From: Scatosoma sp045533485
Lineage (GTDB): Bacteria; Bacillota; Clostridia; Christensenellales; Borkfalkiaceae
DNA: 64,000 bases
Reading direction: 5' to 3'
Assembly (NCBI GenBank): GCA_045533485.1
Contig: JAZSHX010000046.1
Location: forward strand, 22,800 to 86,799
Shown: in pieces, positions 6,901 through 15,475 of the stretch
How the letters are laid out: each line of letters begins with the position of its first letter
Position numbering within the stretch: the first letter of the stretch is position 1
The notes under the pieces: model-generated
What the model was told of the DNA's origin: nothing
Seen by the model: only the letters and a program-made list of their open reading frames with translations
Databases searched by the model: none
Translations under genes and position numbers: made by a program

Positions 6901-9553
6901 AATCCAAAAAGAGCGCCAAATAATTCTTCAAGTGCTTGATTTCGACAATCATCACTTCTGCCGCGCAATACACCAAATCACGCGCCTCCAGCGTATATTC
7001 CGTCAAATTTACGTTGGAGAAAGGCGAATTGTACACGCCGCCGCACTCCTTCGCCGCGGCCGCCGCCTGTATCATCATGCGTTCGTACGCATCGATTTGT
7101 TCTTTTGTCAGCCCGTCGTAGAACGTGCTTTCGATGTTCATAATATCGGGCGCGTTTTGATTTTTCAAGCAAGTCAGCAATGCTTCGTACACGGAAACGC
7201 CCAAACGGCGTTTTTTGTGCAACGCTTCCATGGGCTCTGACAAATCTTCACGCAACTTAACAATCGTGCTTGCGCGTTCCGTCAAATGCAATTTCTCTTC
7301 GCCGCCTGCAAGCGCCAGCGTAGACGCCAGCTTTTGCACAACGTCCGTTTTGCTGGTTTTGTTGGAGTGCAATTCCAAGCAAAAATCACCAAGCCCCAAC
7401 CTATCCAAACGGCGTTTAACCACCGACAATGCGGCTTGCTTTTCCGCAACGAATAACACGCGCTTGCCTTCGTACATCGCGTTTGCAATCATGTTGGTAA
7501 TCGTTTGCGATTTCCCCGTGCCGGGCGGACCGTGCAAAACAAAGCTCTTGCCCGTTTGCGACAAGGCAATCGCCGACCATTGCGACGTGTCCGCAGGAAG
7601 CGGCGTAAGCGTCACTTCGGGGCGCACGTCGTCTTCGTTGACGCGCGTATCCACGCCGCTTATAACCATACTGTTTTCCAAAAGCGCACGAACGATTTCG
7701 TTTTGAGAAAACTCCCCGATATTCTGGCGCAAATCGTACCACATTTGGTAACGTGCGAAAGAGAACACGGACAGGTACGCGTCGTCGTACACTTCCCAGT
7801 TGCGCATACCCACGATTTCCATGCGCACCATAGCCAAAATTTCGGAAATTTTCAAGCCCTGCACTGCGCCTTCCAAACCGCGAATATCAATGTTAAATTC
7901 TTGTTTCAAATATTCAAGAAGCGTAGAATTCACGGAAACTTCATCGTCCGTCAACACCACGGCGTACCCCACGCCGCCCTTGGATTTTTTCAAAGCAACG
8001 GGCTGTAAAACGAGCGGAGCGAAATGTTCCGCGCCGTCTTCACGGGAATACCATTTCAAAAAGCCGAGCGCAAGATACAAAATTTTCGTACCCGATTCTT
8101 CATACGCTTCCTTGCTTTTTCTCATCAAGCGCGTAGCCGTTTCCGCAAGCGCTCTTTCATCGGAGTACGTTCTCAGCATCCCCGAACGGTTTTCCAAATC
8201 AATCAATTCGCGCATCGCCTGTACGTTCGCCGACGCGCCGAATTTAACGGGCGTTTCCCCCGATTGCTTAAACTCTGCGGAAATGGGCGCAAGCAACAAT
8301 TCCCCGTCCTTTTCCAAGGCGTCCATCGTACCATCGACGTCGGAAGAAACCACGTGTAACGCCGTTTTTTGCGGCAGGAAATGCAAAAGCGTATTCTTCA
8401 TCGACAAATCCAAAAGCCGTCTTTCCCATTGCTTGTCTTTCGTTTGCTCACTGTCGATGGAAAGCTTTTGCGTCGTCTTCAAATCGGTAGGCAACGCTTC
8501 AGCGGAACTGTCTTCTTCCGATAAAATTTCAAAGCCCTTTATGCTCTTTGCCCGTAAGGGAAGCGACGCAATTTTAGAAACGCGGCAACGGCGCACGTCC
8601 ACGTAACGGTCGAAAAGCCCCGCGTCGCATTTTTGCTTGAAATGCACTTCCGAAGTCGCGTATGCGGCGTTTTTATCGGAAAACAAATCTTCCACGTCAA
8701 AGCAACTCACGTTATTGATACCGTCGGACACGTACGCCGTCAAACGCGTAATATCGTCGGACACGGTATCCAAGAAACAGCTATCGTACAGCCAAACGCC
8801 GCAAGTGATATGCTTATCGCCAAGCACCAAAACGGGATGCAAACCCATACTTTCTAAGCAGGACGCGGCAAACAACGCCATTTCCAAATGGCTTGCCGTT
8901 TTATCGGACAAAATTTTCACGCCTGCACCTGCCGATACCGGACGGGAAATATCCGCGTCCTTTTTCGCTACACCCAAACGGCGAAGCGACGCATACAAAG
9001 CCGCCACGATACGGCGCACTGCATTTTTATCGTTGTTGACATATCCGCCGATTTCAAAATCTGCGTTCCACTTTTTCAGCTGCGCAATCACTTCCGTTTG
9101 CATTTTTGAACAATCGGCAAGACGGGGACGCACAAACGCCGACAACAGCTGTAAATCCCCATCCGTTCCCTGCCAAAAATCAAACGGCAAGGTCGTCACG
9201 GTAAATTCCGTGGTCGCAATCACGTGCTTATCCTTGCTAAGCGTAACGGTAATCGTTTCTTGGCGCACGTCGTCCGCACTGGAAAAATATAAAGGCGAAA
9301 GCACGTTGCCAAAATCCACTTCCACCGCGCTTTCGTAAGGAATTTCCGGCAGCGTTTTTTGTGCGGCAATCAGCATACCGTTTTCGTTGCTGAGCGTAAC
9401 CGCCAAATCTTCCACCGCTTCCGCGCCCGTATTTTTCACTTGAAGCGAAGAAAACAGCGGACGGTTTGCAAAATAATCCGCGTAAGAAATAACTTTCGCG
9501 GTTTCCCCTTTCAGCGATAAACTTTCATCTAATTTTTTCCATTTTTGAGCCAT
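3905..9553 (-). CDS. DUF4011 - SF1 helicase - Vsr-like nuclease - DUF3320 protein (Hhe-type candidate defence protein)
   Basis: A 1882-residue protein. In order: a beta-rich N-terminus (about 20-130), a degenerate transglutaminase-like stretch (about 210-270), a DUF4011 region opening with WERRLLDLSMKNTLL (about 375), a superfamily I helicase split by a long helical insert (about 760-1280), a restriction-endonuclease-like Vsr/DUF559-type segment (about 1590-1680) and a DUF3320-like tail (about 1730-1790). Helicase motifs are intact: GPPGTGKS near 676, DEAS near 1294, GDPKQLPP near 1318, QGDE near 1487 and the VAVSRA motif near 1526. This architecture has been reported as a single-gene antiphage system; antiviral function here is inference. 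The start has AGGAG 7 bases upstream and a strong promoter. The candidate nuclease site is altered (see findings). Confidence 0.85.
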   Translation of the reverse strand: MAQKWKKLDESLSLKGETAKVISYADYFANRPLFSSLQVKNTGAEAVEDLAVTLSNENGMLIAAQKTLPEIPYESAVEVDFGNVLSPLYFSSADDVRQETITVTLSKDKHVIATTEFTVTTLPFDFWQGTDGDLQLLSAFVRPRLADCSKMQTEVIAQLKKWNADFEIGGYVNNDKNAVRRIVAALYASLRRLGVAKKDADISRPVSAGAGVKILSDKTASHLEMALFAASCLESMGLHPVLVLGDKHITCGVWLYDSCFLDTVSDDITRLTAYVSDGINNVSCFDVEDLFSDKNAAYATSEVHFKQKCDAGLFDRYVDVRRCRVSKIASLPLRAKSIKGFEILSEEDSSAEALPTDLKTTQKLSIDSEQTKDKQWERRLLDLSMKNTLLHFLPQKTALHVVSSDVDGTMDALEKDGELLLAPISAEFKQSGETPVKFGASANVQAMRELIDLENRSGMLRTYSDERALAETATRLMRKSKEAYEESGTKILYLALGFLKWYSREDGAEHFAPLVLQPVALKKSKGGVGYAVVLTDDEVSVNSTLLEYLKQEFNIDIRGLEGAVQGLKISEILAMVRMEIVGMRNWEVYDDAYLSVFSFARYQMWYDLRQNIGEFSQNEIVRALLENSMVISGVDTRVNEDDVRPEVTLTPLPADTSQWSAIALSQTGKSFVLHGPPGTGKSQTITNMIANAMYEGKRVLFVAEKQAALSVVKRRLDRLGLGDFCLELHSNKTSKTDVVQKLASTLALAGGEEKLHLTERASTIVKLREDLSEPMEALHKKRRLGVSVYEALLTCLKNQNAPDIMNIESTFYDGLTKEQIDAYERMMIQAAAAAKECGGVYNSPFSNVNLTEYTLEARDLVYCAAEVMIVEIKHLKNYLALFLDLYRQQVSTVTRKKLNSLHEIATLLQNGKLNKYYKENEEEFFAFFNANKRLDTYWEMYKKSYKKLVDISKEYEELGQWLKDGNTNFETNKTVRNIVKRLSKTAASGDVEVTVQHLETLYGIYEAMAAIRANTKLSQYFTYSFGRVDFFDARLNFLKDLYRLHELCSSVFMDFNADSFNSMCIRAANGYTAPVLKGLLSSLDAFLTAEDSLLDATQADRKKVPEEDVLEYYVAKAGALIENVDMLAPWCMYKKTAQALDEAGLTFMTDALENGSVTSENIIDSFEKNIYKNFLQTNIPLDPVLARFSAAVLEEKSENLRVVMDDFSRLTKEAIRSTLIARLPTASTEGSLSLEVGAFGRLVKANLRGMGLRQLFEEIPELIKRVAPCMLMSPITVSQYLQAENGLFDLVIFDEASQIPTAEAVCTLARGKSVVVVGDPKQLPPTTFFHTQYVDEENLENEDMESVLDDCLAINMPQRHLTWHYRSKHESLIAFSNVMYYDNKLCTFPSPDALNSKVKFVLVEDGTYDRGVTKRNKEEGDALVKEVLRRLTDPVLKKSSIGIVTFSNVQKEYIERKLSHEIAQRKLEREAYEREEPLFVKNLENVQGDERDIVLFSICYGPDRLGRISLNFGPLNQAGGWRRLNVAVSRAREEMIVFSSMTGAMIDLSKTTSKGVAGLKAFLDFAEKGRTNLAISSGNVILKRPGLGKYIAEELASYGYECRYDVGVSGFKIDVAVLDPKNKHKFILAIMCDTPNRFSVKDRNVLQIQTLKRNNWNVARVFAVNYYNNPKREIKKIKDILDKLTGADKKGGTELNRAKKPYKAAVLTALNENANYVTSGENDKEILARLKAVVAAEEPISYEFLLRRCLTSLGILKYGAKVEARMQALIALCGFKQEKIMSSVYYFKTDKYLGFDRYRVETADALRKHETDFVPYEIMAIIRCALEDKVALYMEEINTIVASVLRIAKPSEKFIAYINDCVTLGEEKGLFIRSVSDRISLA

Positions 9554-9566
9554 AAAACAACTCCTT

Positions 9567-9583
9567 TTGCTTGCGGCAAGCAA
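9567..9583. promoter_or_regulatory. Perfect inverted repeat beside the helicase ribosome binding site
   Basis: A 7-base perfect dyad (TTGCTTG, 3-base loop, CAAGCAA) lies in the 5' leader, ending 3 bases from the AGGAG of the large helicase gene. It could be an operator or an RNA hairpin affecting translation. No T-run follows, so it is not a terminator. Confidence 0.4.
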
Positions 9584-9603
9584 TTTTTACCATTATCGTT
9601 TTT

Positions 9604-9632
9604 ATTATACACTTTTTCTTTGAAAAAATCAA
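9604..9632 (-). promoter_or_regulatory. Sigma-A promoter of the DUF4011 helicase gene
   Basis: -35 TTGATT (9627-9632), 17-base spacer, perfect -10 TATAAT (9604-9609). It gives the helicase gene, and probably comEC behind it, a promoter of its own, separated from the upstream operon by the terminator at 9673-9710. Confidence 0.8.
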
Positions 9633-9672
9633 CCCCTACAAGCAATTTTTTTCGCGTACGCATATATATTTT

Positions 9673-9710
9673 TATAAAAACAAACACCAACTAAAAAAAG
9701 TTGGTGTTTG
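9673..9710 (-). terminator. Rho-independent terminator after nrnA
   Basis: A 12-base perfect stem (CAAACACCAACT and its complement, 9681-9710) with a 6-base loop is followed on the minus strand by TTTTTATA. It closes the rimP-to-nrnA operon 26 bases after the nrnA stop. Confidence 0.88.
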
Positions 9711-9735
9711 AAAAGTGTTTTTCGTAATTTTCCAT

Positions 9736-10707
9736 TCAATCTTCTAAGTACTGCGATACGGTATAAGACAACCTATCGATCACGTCTTCCATTTCGCCAA
9801 ACAGCATACAGCCTGCCGCCTTTGCATGTCCGCCGCCGCCATACGTTGCGGCAAGCTTATTCACGTCTACGTACGATTTGGAACGCAAGGAAACTTTATA
9901 CTGCCTACGATTTACTTCCAAAAGCGACGCCGCCACTTCCACTCCGTCTACACTCAGCGGAAAATCGACAAATCCTTCCGTCATACTTTCGTCCGCGCCC
10001 GTAGAGAGCATCGCTTGCTTTTCAATAACGATCAACGCAAACCTGTTTTCGTGATAATACCGCATCTTACCCATAGTGTGCGCATACAGCGACGCGCGCG
10101 CTTTGGATTGACGCTTAAACAAATTGTCGTTATACGCTTTGATATCCGCCCCTGCCTTTACAAGCTGCGCCGCAAGCAAAAACGTTTCTTCCGTCACGTC
10201 ATCGTGGGAAAAATTCCCCGAATCCGTCAGCAATCCCAAAAGCAGATATTCCGCAGTTTTTTTATCAATCGGAGCACCCATGTACGCAATCAACTGCGCA
10301 ACGTTCATACAATTCGCCGCACACAAGCGCACGTAATTGTGGGTAGCAAAGCGCGTATTCGATACGTGATGGTCTATATTGATCACGTCTATTTTTTTAC
10401 GCTTTGCCCGTAAAAATTCATCGGACAACGCACCCAAACGCGCCACGTCGCTACAATCTAAAGCAATCATCAAATCGTATTCTATGCTAGGGGATTTTTT
10501 CACGGTTTGTATATCGGGTACAAACGCAAGCGTAGTCGGCACGCCCGATTCCACGCAAATTTCATAGGAGATCCCCCAATGCCGCAACGCGCACGCAAGC
10601 GAAAATGCGCTCCCGAACGCATCACCGTCGGGGCGCATATGCGTGCAAATCAGCACGTTTTTCGCTTGTTTTATTCTGTTTGCAATTTGTTGAATACAAC
10701 TATCCAT
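9736..10707 (-). CDS. nrnA: Bifunctional oligoribonuclease / pAp phosphatase (DHH family)
   Basis: NrnA degrades 2-5 nucleotide RNAs to mononucleotides and dephosphorylates pAp. The 323-residue protein has the DHH metal motifs H23, D27 and D29 (HMRPDGD), D84 (LDCSD) and D112-H113-H114 (IDHH), and the DHHA1 domain signature GGGGHAKAAGC near the C-terminus. It follows rbfA by 6 bases and shares its operon, an association also seen in Bacillus relatives. Length is normal for the family. Confidence 0.94.
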   Translation of the reverse strand: MDSCIQQIANRIKQAKNVLICTHMRPDGDAFGSAFSLACALRHWGISYEICVESGVPTTLAFVPDIQTVKKSPSIEYDLMIALDCSDVARLGALSDEFLRAKRKKIDVINIDHHVSNTRFATHNYVRLCAANCMNVAQLIAYMGAPIDKKTAEYLLLGLLTDSGNFSHDDVTEETFLLAAQLVKAGADIKAYNDNLFKRQSKARASLYAHTMGKMRYYHENRFALIVIEKQAMLSTGADESMTEGFVDFPLSVDGVEVAASLLEVNRRQYKVSLRSKSYVDVNKLAATYGGGGHAKAAGCMLFGEMEDVIDRLSYTVSQYLED

Positions 10708-10713
10708 GCACCG

Positions 10714-11088
10714 TCAATCCTTGTTTTCTTCTTCAGGTTTAATTTGGATTTTCTTAAACAGTTCGTCCATTTTCGCGCCGTAGCCCATACTGCCGTCCAT
10801 ACGGAAGGTAAGCGCAGGCACGGTACGCATACGCATCACTTGCGAAAGTTCGTGACGAATAAACCCAGCGCACTCTTGCAAAGCTTGGAAAGACGCTTTG
10901 GTTTTTTCTTCGTCCACACCGTAAATGCTCACGTATACGATTGCCGTTTTCAAATCGGGCGCAACGTCCGTTTCCGTCACGGAAATCAAGCCCTGCAACG
11001 CAGGATTTCTATCCTTCAAACGGCGTACGATCGCGCTAATTTCCTTTTGATATTCACCGTTTAATCTTGACGTTCTTGAAACTTTCAT
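10714..11088 (-). CDS. rbfA: Ribosome-binding factor A
   Basis: Late 30S maturation factor that binds helix 1 of 16S rRNA and aids cold-growth ribosome assembly. The 124-residue KH-like protein shows the family pattern R-x-N-x-x-x-Q-x-E-I-S-x-I near the N-terminus, the acidic D-L-K-T-A strand in the middle, and a conserved R-x-V-P-A-L-x-F-R-x-D stretch near residue 95. Its ATG overlaps the infB stop (TAATG), so translation is probably coupled. Confidence 0.94.
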   Translation of the reverse strand: MKVSRTSRLNGEYQKEISAIVRRLKDRNPALQGLISVTETDVAPDLKTAIVYVSIYGVDEEKTKASFQALQECAGFIRHELSQVMRMRTVPALTFRMDGSMGYGAKMDELFKKIQIKPEEENKD

Positions 11089-13712
11089 TACGCTTTAATT
11101 TCCTCCGTCACGTAGCATTCGATAATATCGCCCACGCGGATTTCGTTAAACCCTTCGATGGCACAACCGCATTCGTAGCCGTAGTTGACTTCTTTCACGT
11201 CGTCCTTGAAGCGTTTGAGCTGTTTCACGCCGCCTTCGCAAATCATAATATCTTCACGGTAAATTCTCAGCTTACCGCCGCGAACGATTTTACCGTCGAT
11301 AACGTAGCAACCTGCAATCGTACCAACGCCCGTGATATTGAACGTTTGACGCACTTCGCATTTACCCGTAAGCGATTCTTTAAGCTTGGGCGAAAGCATA
11401 CCTTTGAGCGCCGCTTCCATATCATCCAAAAGCTCGTAGATAATACGGTAGCTTCTCACGTCCACCTTCGACGTTTCCGCAATCTTCTTCGCCTTGGTAT
11501 CAGGGCGCACGTTGAAGCCGATAATAATGGCGTTTGCACTGTCCGCAAGCATCACGTCGCCTTCGTTGATAGCGCCTGCCGCCGCGTGAATAACCTTAAC
11601 GCGCACTTCTTCGTTGGTGAGCTTTTCCAAGGATTGCTTGACCGCTTCCACACTGCCTTGTACGTCGCCCTTGACAATCAAGTTGAGCGTCTTCATCTTG
11701 CCTTCTTCCACTTGCGCGAACACGTCGTCAAGCGTAACGCGGCTTTGTTGCTTAATCATGCTTTCACGTTCTTTATTCTTTCTTTCTTCTTGTACCTGCT
11801 TCATGAGCGCTTGGTCAACAACCATAATGCTGTCGCCTGCGTTAGGCACTTCTTCAAAGCCCAAAATCGACACTGCCATAGACGGACCTGCCGTTTTCAC
11901 CGTTCTGCCCTTATCGTCGAACATAGCGCGCACACGCCCCATCGTCGTACCCGACAAAATGTTGTCGCCCGTGCGGAGCGTACCCGTTTGCACGATAATG
12001 CTTGCCACAGGACCTTTACCCTTGTCAAGCTTGGCTTCGATAATCGTACCCCTTGCCGCGCGGTCGGGATCTGCTTTGAGTTCTTGCATTTCCGCAACCA
12101 AGTTGACGCTATCAAGCAAGTCGTCGATACCTTTGCCCGTCAATGCAGACACGGGCACAACCATCGTATCGCCGCCCCATTCTTCGGGCACAAGCTCGTG
12201 TTCGATGAGCTCTTGTTTTACTCTATCGGGATTGATTTCGCGCTTATCCATCTTGTTCATCGCCACGATGATAGGCACGTTCGCCGCCTTCGCGTGGTTG
12301 ATAGCTTCCACCGTTTGCGGCATAATACCGTCGTCCGCCGCCACGACCAAGATAACAATGTCCGTCACCTTAGCACCGCGCGCACGCATAGCCGTGAACG
12401 CCGCGTGACCGGGCGTATCGATAAAGGTGATTTGCTTGCCCTTTGCCGTAACCGTGTACGCACCGATGCTTTGCGTAATGCCGCCTGCTTCGCCGCTAGT
12501 AACCGACGTTGCACGGATTTTATCCAAAAGCGACGTTTTACCATGGTCAACGTGACCCATAACAGTAACGACGGGCGCGCGCAATACAAGCTTGCTTTCA
12601 TCCACCGCGTCCACCTTATCCATCATCACTTCTTCCGCCGTCTTTTCGGGCTTGTATTCCAAATCAATGCCCATATCCATAGCGATCATCAACGCGTTTT
12701 CGTAATCGATGGAATCGTTGATGCCTTTCATAACGCCTTCCTTAAACAAACGCTTGGTAATTTCCACCGCGGACACGCCAAGCTTTTCCGACAATACCTT
12801 GATAGGAATATCTTGCGTCGTTACCACCGCGTGTTCGATTTTAATGGTGGGAATTTCCTGCTTCTTTTGTTTTTTCGGCGAACGCATCTTTCTGTAGCCC
12901 GACTTTTCATCGTCGAAATCGTCTACCGACATACCTTGTTGTTTAATCAAAGTACGCTTAGAAAGCGGACGTTTTTCCGTATACGTCTTTTCAAACGTCT
13001 TTTTCTTCGCCGCGTTATTGTTGCCTTTCGCGTCACGCGAGGGCATCGTGGGTGCAGCAATGGGCGCACTGGTCGCCGCAGGTCTTACAGGGCGGTTATC
13101 TCTGGGCGTAAACGCCTTTTCTCCGCTGGGACGCGCAGGTCTAAACGAAGACTGTTGCGTATTTTCCGCACCGGGTTTCGCCACGTACACGCCTTGTTCT
13201 TGACCGTTTCTAAAATATCTGGGCGCACGCGGTTGCGCAGGGTTTGCCTTGGGCACGAACGTCTTTTGCAAAATACGTTCCGCAGGTTTTTCCTGTGTTT
13301 TTTCTTGCACTTTTTCCGTCGGCTTTTCTTCCGCCTTTTCTTGCGCAACTTCTTGCGCAGGTTGTTCTTCCGCTTGCGCAGGCGCTTCTACGGGTTGTTC
13401 TTCTTCCGCTTGCTTTTTCGCTTTCGCCGACTTTTTCGCCGCTTTTTCTTGCGCTTTTTCCGCTTCCGCCGCCGCTTTTGCAGCTTCTTCCGCTGCCTTT
13501 TTCGCCGCTTCTTCCGCCGCCAAACGCGCTTCTTCTTCGGCTTTTGCTCTCGCCGCCGCTTCGCGTTCCGCTTGTTCCGCTTCTAACGCGGCAATATTTT
13601 TCAAAATATCGGAAAGACTTTTTTCCGTTGCGGAAAGACGGGCAAGCGCACTGCCAAGCTTATCCTTATCCACACTTTCTAAAATCTTTTCTACGTTTTC
13701 ATATTTTGCCAT
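11088..13712 (-). CDS. infB: Translation initiation factor IF-2
   Basis: GTPase that places initiator fMet-tRNA on the 30S subunit and promotes subunit joining. The 874-residue protein has an unusually long low-complexity N-terminus (about residues 40-300, dominated by A, E, K, P and Q), an IF2_N module (about 300-350), and a G domain with GHVDHGKT at about 386, DTPGH and NKMD, followed by domains II-IV. I chose the ATG at 13712 because it is the first ATG after the GGAGG that overlaps the ylxQ stop; the 14-base spacing is long, and a TTG upstream is the alternative. Confidence 0.95.
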   Translation of the reverse strand: MAKYENVEKILESVDKDKLGSALARLSATEKSLSDILKNIAALEAEQAEREAAARAKAEEEARLAAEEAAKKAAEEAAKAAAEAEKAQEKAAKKSAKAKKQAEEEQPVEAPAQAEEQPAQEVAQEKAEEKPTEKVQEKTQEKPAERILQKTFVPKANPAQPRAPRYFRNGQEQGVYVAKPGAENTQQSSFRPARPSGEKAFTPRDNRPVRPAATSAPIAAPTMPSRDAKGNNNAAKKKTFEKTYTEKRPLSKRTLIKQQGMSVDDFDDEKSGYRKMRSPKKQKKQEIPTIKIEHAVVTTQDIPIKVLSEKLGVSAVEITKRLFKEGVMKGINDSIDYENALMIAMDMGIDLEYKPEKTAEEVMMDKVDAVDESKLVLRAPVVTVMGHVDHGKTSLLDKIRATSVTSGEAGGITQSIGAYTVTAKGKQITFIDTPGHAAFTAMRARGAKVTDIVILVVAADDGIMPQTVEAINHAKAANVPIIVAMNKMDKREINPDRVKQELIEHELVPEEWGGDTMVVPVSALTGKGIDDLLDSVNLVAEMQELKADPDRAARGTIIEAKLDKGKGPVASIIVQTGTLRTGDNILSGTTMGRVRAMFDDKGRTVKTAGPSMAVSILGFEEVPNAGDSIMVVDQALMKQVQEERKNKERESMIKQQSRVTLDDVFAQVEEGKMKTLNLIVKGDVQGSVEAVKQSLEKLTNEEVRVKVIHAAAGAINEGDVMLADSANAIIIGFNVRPDTKAKKIAETSKVDVRSYRIIYELLDDMEAALKGMLSPKLKESLTGKCEVRQTFNITGVGTIAGCYVIDGKIVRGGKLRIYREDIMICEGGVKQLKRFKDDVKEVNYGYECGCAIEGFNEIRVGDIIECYVTEEIKA

Positions 13713-13716
13713 AAAT

Positions 13717-14049
13717 TTACTTGCTTCCTCCAAAATGAAATTTGAACTGCGAATCTTCTTCCACGCAATCGCCTATTGCTTTTGCCAAATTTTTATCCCT
13801 AATTGCCACTGCCTTTACCGCCGGCTTGAACAGCGCGTTTGCCAGCGCGTCCTTTTCCGCTTTCACCATTTGACAACCCTGCTTTTCACTTACGCGATAA
13901 AGCACTTTCAAAGAATTTTCGCTTAACGTTTCGTCAAATACAATCAAAAACACACCTTTTTTCTGCGTTTCGATTTCGTCCGTACCGTATACGATTTTCC
14001 GCGACCGTACACAAAACCCCAGATACGTTTGTATCTTACTTTTCTCCAC
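13717..14049 (-). CDS. ylxQ: YlxQ, L7Ae-family RNA-binding protein
   Basis: Small L7Ae/L30e-fold protein found between rnpM and infB in Bacillota, presumed to bind kink-turn RNA. The 110-residue product keeps the pattern Y-L-G-x-C-x-R-S-R-K and a lysine-rich central helix. The likely start is a GTG at 14049, with GGGAGG 6 bases upstream, rather than the ATG 24 bases earlier that would deepen the overlap with rnpM. It overlaps rnpM by 14 bases, which fits coupled translation. Confidence 0.88.
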   Translation of the reverse strand: MEKSKIQTYLGFCVRSRKIVYGTDEIETQKKGVFLIVFDETLSENSLKVLYRVSEKQGCQMVKAEKDALANALFKPAVKAVAIRDKNLAKAIGDCVEEDSQFKFHFGGSK

Positions 14050-14308
14050 GGGTTTCCTCCCCGATAACGGCATACACGCTCTCTTCCACTTGCGCAGAGA
14101 ACGCCTTATGCAGCAATTTTTTATCGTCTAATTTTTTCAAGCACGCCGCGTCGTTACAAATATACGCACCGCGTCCGGGCGCTTTGCCGCTTAAATCCGC
14201 AAAAATATCCCCGTCCGCGTTTTTTACCACGCGCGTCATTTCTTTTTTGGGTTTCATTTCACGGCAAGCGATGCACATTCTCATCGGCACAGACTTCTTT
14301 TTCGCCAT
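14036..14308 (-). CDS. rnpM: RnpM (YlxR), DUF448 protein
   Basis: A 90-residue member of the YlxR family, which in Bacillus has been linked to modulation of RNase P. It has the signature M-R-M-C-I-A-C-R, a G-R-G-A-Y-I-C segment near residue 48 and a K-K-L motif. It lies 10 bases after nusA in the conserved nusA-rnpM-ylxQ-infB order. Confidence 0.93.
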   Translation of the reverse strand: MAKKKSVPMRMCIACREMKPKKEMTRVVKNADGDIFADLSGKAPGRGAYICNDAACLKKLDDKKLLHKAFSAQVEESVYAVIGEETRGEK

Positions 14309-14318
14309 AGTGTTTTCC

Positions 14319-15419
14319 TTATTCCAACGTTTCTACCGTTTCGTCTTCTTCGTTTTCAATCGCCGCAAGCACTTCTGCCGCTTCGGGAGAAGATGCGCTC
14401 TTCACGTCGATTTTCCAGCCCGTCAAACGCGCCGCCAAGCGTGCGTTTTGTCCGTCGCGGCCGATTGCAAGGGAAAGCTTATCATCGGGCACGATTGCCA
14501 TAGCGCTGCGTTCGCCTTTCGCCGTTACGGAAAGTACGGTTGCAGGGGACAAAGCCTTGTAAATAAATGCCAAAGGATCTTCGTTCCAAGGAATAATATC
14601 GATTTTTTCGCCGCCAAGCTCTTCCACGACAGCGTTTACTCTTGCACCGCGGTTACCTACGCAAGCACCCACAGCGTCCACACGTGCGTCGTTGGAATAG
14701 ATAGCGATTTTGCTACGATGTCCTGCTTCACGGGCAACTTCCTTGATTTCCACAAGCCCTTGCGCAATTTCAGGCACTTGCGCTTCAAAGAGCTTTTTCA
14801 CCAAGCCGGCAGCCGAACGGGAAACGACGATTTGCGAATTTTTACCGCTGTTTCTTACGCGTTTTACGAACACCTTAATGGTATCGCCAACCACGTATTT
14901 TTCCCCAGCCACTCTATCTTGCGGGGGCATAACGCCTTCCGTTTTCTTTTCGCCAAGCTCTACGTATACGTTGCGTTCGTCAATTTTACGGATAACGCCT
15001 TCCATCAATTCGCCTTCCTTATCGGAGAAAGCGGAAAGCGTGCTGTCGCGTTCCTTTTCATGCAGCTTTTGCAAGATTACCTGCTTTGCCGTTTGCGCCG
15101 CGATACGACCGAAATTTTTAGGGATAAACACCTTTTCGATCACGTCGCCCACTTGATGCGTAGGGTCTAATTCTTGCGCGTCTTCCAAGGAAATTTCCTT
15201 ATCCTTATCCGTCACTTCTTCCACCACGTAACGGGACGCCTTGAACTCAATCGTACCCTTTTCCGCGTCCAACGCAACGGAAATTTCCGCACCGCCGTCG
15301 AATTGCTTTTTGTACGCCGACGTCAACGCGTTTTCAAGCGTTTGAATAAACTCTTCTTCGCTGATGCCTTTTTCTCTCACCAAATCGGTGAGCGCCGCAA
15401 AAAACTCCTTGTTTTCCAT
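14319..15419 (-). CDS. nusA: Transcription termination/antitermination factor NusA
   Basis: Binds RNA polymerase and nascent RNA, stimulating pausing and intrinsic termination. The 366-residue form has the N-terminal polymerase-binding domain (1-125), an S1 domain (about 138-200) and tandem KH domains, the first with the GACVGNRGAR loop near 251-260 and the second with AIGRDGQNARLA near 325. It lacks the acidic C-terminal repeats of proteobacterial NusA, as expected in Bacillota. AGGAG stands 9 bases before the ATG. Confidence 0.96.
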   Translation of the reverse strand: MENKEFFAALTDLVREKGISEEEFIQTLENALTSAYKKQFDGGAEISVALDAEKGTIEFKASRYVVEEVTDKDKEISLEDAQELDPTHQVGDVIEKVFIPKNFGRIAAQTAKQVILQKLHEKERDSTLSAFSDKEGELMEGVIRKIDERNVYVELGEKKTEGVMPPQDRVAGEKYVVGDTIKVFVKRVRNSGKNSQIVVSRSAAGLVKKLFEAQVPEIAQGLVEIKEVAREAGHRSKIAIYSNDARVDAVGACVGNRGARVNAVVEELGGEKIDIIPWNEDPLAFIYKALSPATVLSVTAKGERSAMAIVPDDKLSLAIGRDGQNARLAARLTGWKIDVKSASSPEAAEVLAAIENEEDETVETLE

Positions 15420-15475
15420 GTTTTTACACTCCTAAATATGTTTTTCTTTATGATTTTTATTTTTAGCGCCGCGCC

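Noticed and set aside
11067..13586. Plus-strand open frame of 839 codons
   Set aside because: It lies antisense to infB, is dominated by F, R, H and L, and results from codon bias of the minus-strand gene. The infB product has complete functional motifs.
13713..13733. TTG start for infB at 13733
   Set aside because: The TTG precedes the GGAGG that should be the ribosome site; the following ATG is the simpler choice.
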